64,000 nucleotides of DNA, taken from contig NZ_JAIWPR010000027.1 in assembly GCF_021191635.1 (NCBI RefSeq), positions 17,019-81,018 on the forward strand. The letters are read 5' to 3'. A program made the translations under genes and the position numbers. Of the stretch, positions 58,930-64,000 are shown in pieces. The notes beneath the pieces are model-generated. The model saw nothing but the letters and a program-made list of their open reading frames with translations. It made no database searches and was not told the origin of the DNA. The stretch comes from Alterluteimonas quercicellularis (lineage in GTDB: Bacteria; Pseudomonadota; Gammaproteobacteria; Xanthomonadales; Xanthomonadaceae). Position 1 is the stretch's first letter; every line of letters begins with the position of its first letter.

Positions 58930-59654
58930 ACGACGTCGACGCCCTGCGCGAACGCTATCGCCGGCTGCTGGCGCGGCTGGAGGCGAACGAGGACGAGTTC
59001 CGCCGGCTCGGCCGCTCGGTCTGGCGCGTGCAGGAGGAGGAACGGCGCCGGCTCGCGCGCGAGCTGCACGACGGCGTCGGCCAGAACCTCACCGCGCTCA
59101 AGCACCGCCTGTCGCTGCTGGGCGCCGAACTGACCCCCGCCCAGGCCGCGCTGCGCGCGCGCGTCGACGAGGCGGTGGCCCTGTGCGCGCAGACCCTGGA
59201 GGACACCCGCCAGCTGTCGCGGCTGCTGCGGCCGCCGATCCTGGACGACCTGGGCCTGGAAGCGGCCCTGCGCTGGCTGGCGCGCAGCGTCGGCGAAGCC
59301 GGCGCGCTGCCGGTCGAGCTGTCGCTGCCGCCCCTGGAGCCGCCGGGCGACGAGGTGGGCACGCTGCTGTTCCGCATCGCGCAGGAGGCCCTGACCAACG
59401 TCCTCAAGCATTCGGGCGCACGCCGCGCCAGCCTCTCGCTGCGCGAGCGCGGTGGGTGCCTCGAACTGCGCATCGAGGACGACGGCCGCGGCTGCGACCC
59501 CGGGCGCGCGGCCGGTGCCGGCGGCAGCGGCCTGGCCGGCATGCGCGAACGGGTGCGCCTGTACGGCGGGCGCTTCGAGTTCCGCTCGCGCCCGGGGCAC
59601 GGCACGCTGGTGCGGGCGACGGTGCCCGGCGAAGCGCCGGCGCCGCCGGCTTGA
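58926..59654 (+). CDS. Cytoplasmic histidine kinase (NarX/DesK-type)
   Basis: The 242-residue kinase has no membrane or sensor domain. It starts with a coiled-coil-like helix, and the HisKA_3 phosphoacceptor is His48 in RRLARELHDGVGQNLTALKH. The HATPase has the N box EALTNVLKHSGA, G1 EDDGRGCDPG and GSGLAGMRERVRLYGG. It should phosphorylate the LuxR-type regulator encoded next, with input probably from the kinase or FHA protein by co-complex formation. Start overlaps the kinase gene stop as ATGA. Confidence 0.9.
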   Translation: MNDVDALRERYRRLLARLEANEDEFRRLGRSVWRVQEEERRRLARELHDGVGQNLTALKHRLSLLGAELTPAQAALRARVDEAVALCAQTLEDTRQLSRLLRPPILDDLGLEAALRWLARSVGEAGALPVELSLPPLEPPGDEVGTLLFRIAQEALTNVLKHSGARRASLSLRERGGCLELRIEDDGRGCDPGRAAGAGGSGLAGMRERVRLYGGRFEFRSRPGHGTLVRATVPGEAPAPPA

Positions 59655-59686
59655 CGCGCGCAGCGCCGCGATCGCATGGTGCGGGC

Positions 59687-60331
59687 ATGCCCCGCGTACG
59701 CGTCCTGGTCGCCGACGATCACACCCTCGTGCGCGAGAGCCTGGTGGGCGTGCTGGAGGCCGAGGGCGACATCGAAGTCGTCGCGCAGGCCGCCGACGGC
59801 CTGGAGGCGCTGCAGCAGGCGCAGGCGCACCGTCCCGACGTCGCCGTCGTCGACCTGTCGATGCCGCGCCTGGGCGGGATCGAGGTCGTGCGCCGGCTGC
59901 GCGAGACTGCGCCCGACACCCGCGTCCTGGTGCTGACCATGCACGAGGAGGAGGAGTACGTGCTCCACGTGGTGCGGGCGGGGGCTTCGGGCTACCTGGT
60001 CAAGGACAGTTCCAGCGCGGAACTGGTCGCCGCGATCCGCGCCCTGCACGCCGGCCGCGGCCATTTCGGCCCGCAGGCGGCGAAGGCGCTGGCCCAGCAG
60101 GTGCAGCGCCCCGACCAGGCCCTGCAAGACCCCTATCGCGGCCTGACCGCGCGCGAGCGCGAGGTGTTCCACCTGCTGGCCGAAGGCCTGCGCACCAAGG
60201 AGATCGCGCGCGCGCTCGACATCAGCGTCAAGACCGCCGAGAACCACCGCGCACGGGTGCTCGACAAGCTCGGCGTGCGCAACTCCGCCGAGCTGGTGCG
60301 CTACGCCGTACGCCACGGTCTGGTGCGCTAG
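59687..60331 (+). CDS. NarL/LuxR-family response regulator
   Basis: The 214-residue protein has a receiver domain (VRVLVADDHTLVRESLVGVL, phosphoacceptor Asp56 in VVDLSMPRLGG, K in GYLVKDSS) and a C-terminal LuxR helix-turn-helix (LTAREREVFHLLAEGLRTKE, IARALDISVKTAENHRARV). It is 32 bases downstream of the kinase gene. A small hairpin (GCCGGC-GAC-GCCGGC, 60331-60345) overlaps the stop. The lanthipeptide genes begin 267 bases later and are the likeliest target. Confidence 0.93.
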   Translation: MPRVRVLVADDHTLVRESLVGVLEAEGDIEVVAQAADGLEALQQAQAHRPDVAVVDLSMPRLGGIEVVRRLRETAPDTRVLVLTMHEEEEYVLHVVRAGASGYLVKDSSSAELVAAIRALHAGRGHFGPQAAKALAQQVQRPDQALQDPYRGLTAREREVFHLLAEGLRTKEIARALDISVKTAENHRARVLDKLGVRNSAELVRYAVRHGLVR

Positions 60332-60598
60332 CCGGCGACGCCGGCGGAAAGGGACGGACGACGGCGTCCGTTCCGGGATCGGGCCGGGGCGGAAACGTGA
60401 GCCCGGGCATGGAACGGCCGCCGGAAAGCGCGCAGCGTACCGGTGTGGCATCCGCGCGTCGGGAGAGCGCTCGGGAGGATGGCACCCAGGCACGCGGCGC
60501 CACCCGGGCACGACGCCCGGCCGCTGGATCGCCCCGCTTCGTCGCAGGCGGCGGGGATCCTTCACTGGAACCACCGATACACGTCAAGGAGAGATGTC

Positions 60599-60832
60599 AT
60601 GCAACAGATCGACCATGTCGTTTCCGGATGGCTCGACGGCTCGGACAGCATCGAAGGCCACGACAACCCGGCCGGCCCGCTCTACCTCGAAGGCCGGGAG
60701 AGGACCGAAGCGGCGCTGATGGGCCCGGGCGCGAAGGCCGCGATGGCCGGTCGCCAGGCCACGTTCGTCGCCTGCCCGACGTTCGTGGGCGGGACCTCGT
60801 GCAGCTACGACGGCGGATGTATGTGCTGTTGA
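60599..60832 (+). CDS. lanA: Class II lanthipeptide precursor (mersacidin/lichenicidin-type leader)
   Basis: The 77-residue peptide has a leader with W11, acidic residues and the NPAG motif at 23-26, which is shared with the mersacidin precursor leader (WKDPF...NPAGNP) in order and spacing. A likely cleavage site is AMAG-RQ (after residue 51), though the exact site is unsure. The core (residues ~52-77) has cysteines at 59, 68, 74, 76 and 77 and Ser/Thr at 55, 61, 66, 67 and 69, which can give several lanthionine rings. AAGGAG lies five to ten bases before the ATG. A longer in-frame start at 60443 exists but lacks a ribosome-binding site. The gene is directly upstream of lanM. Confidence 0.85.
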   Translation: MQQIDHVVSGWLDGSDSIEGHDNPAGPLYLEGRERTEAALMGPGAKAAMAGRQATFVACPTFVGGTSCSYDGGCMCC

Positions 60833-60924
60833 TCCGGATCGCCGGCGGCGCGTAGCGGAACCGCGCGCCGTCGGCCGCCACACCGCCGGCCATCCGAGGC
60901 CGGACCGCACGGACGCCGAATCCC

Positions 60925-63816
60925 ATGAGCCTACCGAACACGCCGGCCGCCTTCGCGCGCGTCGTCGCGCGCTTCACCGCCGCCGCCCGCGCTTCGCTCG
61001 CCACCCGTCTCGCCGCGCTCGCACCGGGCCTGGACCCGGACGAGGCCGCGCTCGCCCAGGCCGAGGCCGACGCCGCGCTGTCGGCCAGCGCGAGCCTCAA
61101 GCTCAATCGCGTGCTGCTGCTGGAACTGCACGCGGCCGCACGCGCCGGCGGGCTGACCGCGGCCGCCGAACCCGATCGCTTCGCCCAGTTCGTCGGGCGC
61201 GCCCTGGACCCCGGCTTCGACGCGCACCTGGATCGCCGCTATCCGCCGCTGCGTGCGCGCCTGCAGCGCGCGCTCGACCGGCAGGGCAACGCGATCCACG
61301 ACCTGCTGGCCCGGTTCGCCGCCGACCGCGACGCGCTGGCGCCCCTGCTCGGCGGCGCGGCCGGACGCCTGCGCGCGCTCGCGCTCGGCCAGGGCGACCT
61401 GCATGCCGGCGGCCAGTCCGTGGCACGGCTGACGCTGGACGGCGGCACCGCGATGTACAAGCCGCGCCCGCTGCGCATCGACGCCATCCTCGACGCGTTC
61501 CTGGCGCGGGTGTTCGAAGACGCCGCCGACCGCGTCCGCGTTCCCGCCGTGGTCGATCGCGGCGGTTACGGCTGGGCCGCCTTCGCCGCCCACCGCCATT
61601 GCCGGGACGAGCGCGAACTGGACGCGTTCTACCGCGGACTCGGCCACTGGCTGGCGGTCCTGCGCCTGCTCGGCGGTACCGACATCCACCTGGAGAACCT
61701 GATTGCGGTCGGCCCGGTGCCGGTGGTGATCGACGCAGAGAGCCTGTTCGAGCCGCCCGTCGGGATGCCGCCGTCGCCGTACGGCCGCGCCTACGACGCG
61801 GCGCTGTCGCTGATCGGCAACTCGGTGCTGCGCACCGGCATCGTGCCATTCCGGACTCCCGCGCTGGGCCTGGAAGGCGTCGACCTCTCGGCGGCGGGCG
61901 CGCTGCCGGGCCAGCAGCCGCAGGTCCGGGCGCCGGTGATCGCCGGCGACGGCACCCTGCAGGCGCGGCTGGAGATCGTCGGCATCGACATCCCGGTGGC
62001 GCGCAACCACCCATGCCCCGACCCGGACGTGTCCCGCCACTGGGACCGGATCAGCGAAGGCTTCCTCGATGCCACCGCACGCCTGCGCCGGCTCGATGCG
62101 CGCGGCGCGCTCGCGCCGCTGCTCGCCGCGTTCGAGGGCAGCCGGGTGCGCGACATCCGCCGTGCGACGCGCGCCTACGTCGAGATCGGCCGCATGCTGT
62201 GGCACCCCGCGTCGCTGCACGACGAGGCCGCGGCGATCGAACGCGCCCGCGCCCTGCTCGAAGGCAACGCCGCGGCGTTCGCGGGCGCGCCCTCCGCGCC
62301 GGAGGAGATCGCCGCCGAGATCGACGACCTGCGCCACGGCGACGTGCCCATCTTCGTGTCTTCGCTCGCGCCCGCACGGATCGCCGCGGTCGCCGCCGAC
62401 TGGCGCGCGATGCGGACCGACCTGGAGGAGCTGACGATCCGCAGCGCGCTGGTCGCCACCGATCTCAACCAGCGCATGCGCGAGCGCGAGGCGGAACGCC
62501 GCGGCCGCCTGTACGCGGCGCGTCGCCCGCACGGCGACCGGCTGGAGGCGCGCCGCCGCGCACTGGCGGCCGATGCGGTCGGACGCCTGCTGCGCCTGGC
62601 GGTCCGCGGCGACGACGGCTCGGCCACCTGGATCACCCCCGAGATCTCCCGCAGCGGCTGGCTGGTGCAGCCGGCGCAGGCGGAGCTCTACTTCGGCCTC
62701 GGCGGCATCGCGGTCGCCCTGGGCGGCTACCGGCACGAGGCCGCCTGCGGCCGCGCGCAGCCGGTGGACGGCCTCGACGGCACGCTCGACGGCGCCCTGC
62801 ACGTGATGCGCGCGATGCACGACGCGGACGCCCCGGAAACGGTCGGTGGCTTCTCCGGCTACGGCGCCCGGATCTGGACCTGGCTCGCCCTGCACGACCT
62901 GCTGCGCCGGCCGGACCTGCTGGCCTGCGCGATCGCACAGGCCGGGGCGCTCGGGCGCACGGGATTCGACGACGACCGGTTCTTCGACGTCATCGACGGC
63001 GCCGCGGGCGCCATCGTGCCGCTGCTGGGCCTGGCGGACGCGACGGGCGATGCGCGCTGGCGCGCGCTGGCCGCACGCGCGGCGCATCGCCTGGAGGCCG
63101 CGGCCATCGTCGACGGGCACGGCGCGCGCTGGCCGACGCAGGGCGCCGACGAGCCCGCGAACGGCTTCGCCCACGGCGCGACCGGGATCGCCTGGGCGCT
63201 GGCACGGCTGGCGATCGCCAGGGGCGCGGCGGAAGCGGAGCGCGCGCGCTGGGAGGCGCTCTCGGATGCGGCGTTCGCGTTCCAGGAATCGTTCTACGAC
63301 GAGGCGCGCGGCAACTGGCGGGACGCCCGGGTGCAGGACGGCAGCGACAACTACCACACCTGGTGCCACGGCAGCATCGGCATCGGCCTGGCCGCCTGCG
63401 ACCTGTACGGCCGCACCGGCGCTCCGCGCCACCTGCGCACCCTGCGCCGCGCGGTGGCGGCCGCAGAGGGCACGTGGGGATCGAGCCATACCCTGTGCCA
63501 CGGCGACCTGTCCCTGCGGGAACTGCTGGTGCAGGCCGCCGCACTGGATCCCGGCGGCTGCGCGATCGACCGCGACGCGCCGGCCATGCAGATCGTCTCC
63601 TCCATCGAGGAGCACGAAGGCATGGTCGGGGGCCTGACCCGGGCCGCGTTCACGCCGGGGCTGATGACCGGGCTGGCGGGCGCGGTCCATGGCCTCAACC
63701 GCATGCACCCGGACTGCGCCCTGGCCTCGCCGCTGCTGCTGGAGCGCATGGCCGCGCCCGCATCGCGAACACCGGCGTCGCGACCCGAGACCGCCGAGGT
63801 GCCGCTCGGCGCCTGA
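60925..63816 (+). CDS. lanM: Class II lanthipeptide synthetase LanM
   Basis: The 963-residue enzyme dehydrates Ser/Thr and then cyclises with Cys. The N-terminal dehydratase (about 1-590, DUF4135) has the ATP-binding Lys179 in MYKPRPLRID, and the catalytic set Asp253, His255, Asn258 (GTDIHLENL) and Asp270/Glu272 (VVIDAESLFEP), matching the CylM-type residues. The cyclase (~600-963, LanC-like) has WCHGSIG with Cys814 and LCHGDLS with Cys858-His859 as zinc ligands, plus HGATG at 750. All key residues are intact. It is 92 bases after the precursor gene. No LanT-type transporter follows before the window ends. Confidence 0.95.
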   Translation: MSLPNTPAAFARVVARFTAAARASLATRLAALAPGLDPDEAALAQAEADAALSASASLKLNRVLLLELHAAARAGGLTAAAEPDRFAQFVGRALDPGFDAHLDRRYPPLRARLQRALDRQGNAIHDLLARFAADRDALAPLLGGAAGRLRALALGQGDLHAGGQSVARLTLDGGTAMYKPRPLRIDAILDAFLARVFEDAADRVRVPAVVDRGGYGWAAFAAHRHCRDERELDAFYRGLGHWLAVLRLLGGTDIHLENLIAVGPVPVVIDAESLFEPPVGMPPSPYGRAYDAALSLIGNSVLRTGIVPFRTPALGLEGVDLSAAGALPGQQPQVRAPVIAGDGTLQARLEIVGIDIPVARNHPCPDPDVSRHWDRISEGFLDATARLRRLDARGALAPLLAAFEGSRVRDIRRATRAYVEIGRMLWHPASLHDEAAAIERARALLEGNAAAFAGAPSAPEEIAAEIDDLRHGDVPIFVSSLAPARIAAVAADWRAMRTDLEELTIRSALVATDLNQRMREREAERRGRLYAARRPHGDRLEARRRALAADAVGRLLRLAVRGDDGSATWITPEISRSGWLVQPAQAELYFGLGGIAVALGGYRHEAACGRAQPVDGLDGTLDGALHVMRAMHDADAPETVGGFSGYGARIWTWLALHDLLRRPDLLACAIAQAGALGRTGFDDDRFFDVIDGAAGAIVPLLGLADATGDARWRALAARAAHRLEAAAIVDGHGARWPTQGADEPANGFAHGATGIAWALARLAIARGAAEAERARWEALSDAAFAFQESFYDEARGNWRDARVQDGSDNYHTWCHGSIGIGLAACDLYGRTGAPRHLRTLRRAVAAAEGTWGSSHTLCHGDLSLRELLVQAAALDPGGCAIDRDAPAMQIVSSIEEHEGMVGGLTRAAFTPGLMTGLAGAVHGLNRMHPDCALASPLLLERMAAPASRTPASRPETAEVPLGA

Positions 63817-63832
63817 CCCGCACGGGCCCGGA

Positions 63833-64000
63833 AGGAGCGCGCTCGCGACCGCGCCAGGTGCGGCTGGAACCTCGGCAAATGCCAGCGGGCACCGCCTTGC
63901 GGAAACTGGGCGACAGCCGTCGCGCGCCAGCGCGCTCCTACGGGACGGTCGGATGCCGGCTGCAGGTCGCTTTCGTAGGAGCGCGCTGGCGCGCGACAGG
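63833..64000. repeat. REP-type elements downstream of lanM
   Basis: A degenerate arm (GGAGCGCGCTCGCG near 63835), one full arm GTCGCGCGCCAGCGCGCTCC ending TAC at 63941, and an inverted arm GTAGGAGCGCGCTGGCGCGC at 63975-63997 belong to the REP family of this window. The region has no gene up to the window end. Confidence 0.8.

Noticed and set aside
60443..60598. An N-terminal extension of the lanthipeptide precursor
   Set aside because: The extension has no ribosome-binding site and would precede the mersacidin-like leader, which starts at 60599 right after AAGGAG.
63817..64000. A possible third lan gene at the window end
   Set aside because: Only REP arms are present; no frame of useful length or with a start site was found.

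Overview
The window is very GC-rich (about 70% by eye) and fits a member of the Xanthomonadaceae/Lysobacteraceae, in the Lysobacter-Luteimonas neighbourhood. The reasons are four large TonB-dependent receptors in one window, a short H-NS-family protein with a K/A/P-rich middle, a thrA-thrB-thrC operon, a fused STAS-MlaE permease, and GTAG-type REP palindromes. The genus is an inference from gene content, not a search result.

Layout. 1-5.6 kb: the 3' part of lptG faces an operon pssA / small gene / rimI, followed by a DUF4124 protein, proS and an H-NS-like gene. 5.6-10.7 kb: a ThrE-type exporter diverges from an MCE lipid-transport operon (STAS-MlaE, MlaF, MlaD, auxiliary lipoprotein). 10.7-17.6 kb: an OmpR-type two-component pair, a small secreted protein, rimK, a membrane-tethered winged-helix/TPR regulator and a secreted protein. 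17.8-26.3 kb: a membrane H+-pyrophosphatase, two L,D-transpeptidase-fold proteins, a lipoprotein, an M91 metallopeptidase fused to RTX repeats, soluble pyrophosphatase and an HDOD protein. 26.4-32.7 kb: a TonB receptor, an AraC regulator and a winged-helix/beta-propeller membrane regulator, all on the minus strand. 32.9-34.0 kb: an orphan RNase A-like toxin with a CdiI-type immunity gene. 34.0-36.8 kb: a DUF4136 lipoprotein, then thiC under a TPP riboswitch. 37.0-45.7 kb: three TonB receptors and a one-domain ModE-type regulator; the middle receptor has a ModE-like palindrome in its promoter. 45.7-51.0 kb: thrABC behind a threonine-rich leader peptide with mutually exclusive pairing segments. 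51.1-63.8 kb: a subtilase with C-terminal SLH-like modules, a secreted protein of unknown family, a tightly overlapped FHA-GAF / Ser-Thr kinase-TPR / histidine kinase cluster with a LuxR-type response regulator, and then a class II lanthipeptide precursor and its LanM synthetase.

The most notable system is at the right end. A 77-residue precursor has a mersacidin-like leader (conserved NPAG) and a Cys-rich core. It is followed by a complete LanM with dehydratase and zinc-cyclase residues intact, directly downstream of a phospho-signalling cassette that probably controls it. No transporter or leader peptidase is seen before the window ends. Other accessory elements worth attention are the toxin-immunity pair, the M91-RTX protein, the ModE-box receptor, and REP elements whose GTAG supplies the stop codon of neighbouring genes.

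No tRNA, rRNA, CRISPR array, insertion sequence or prophage was recognised.
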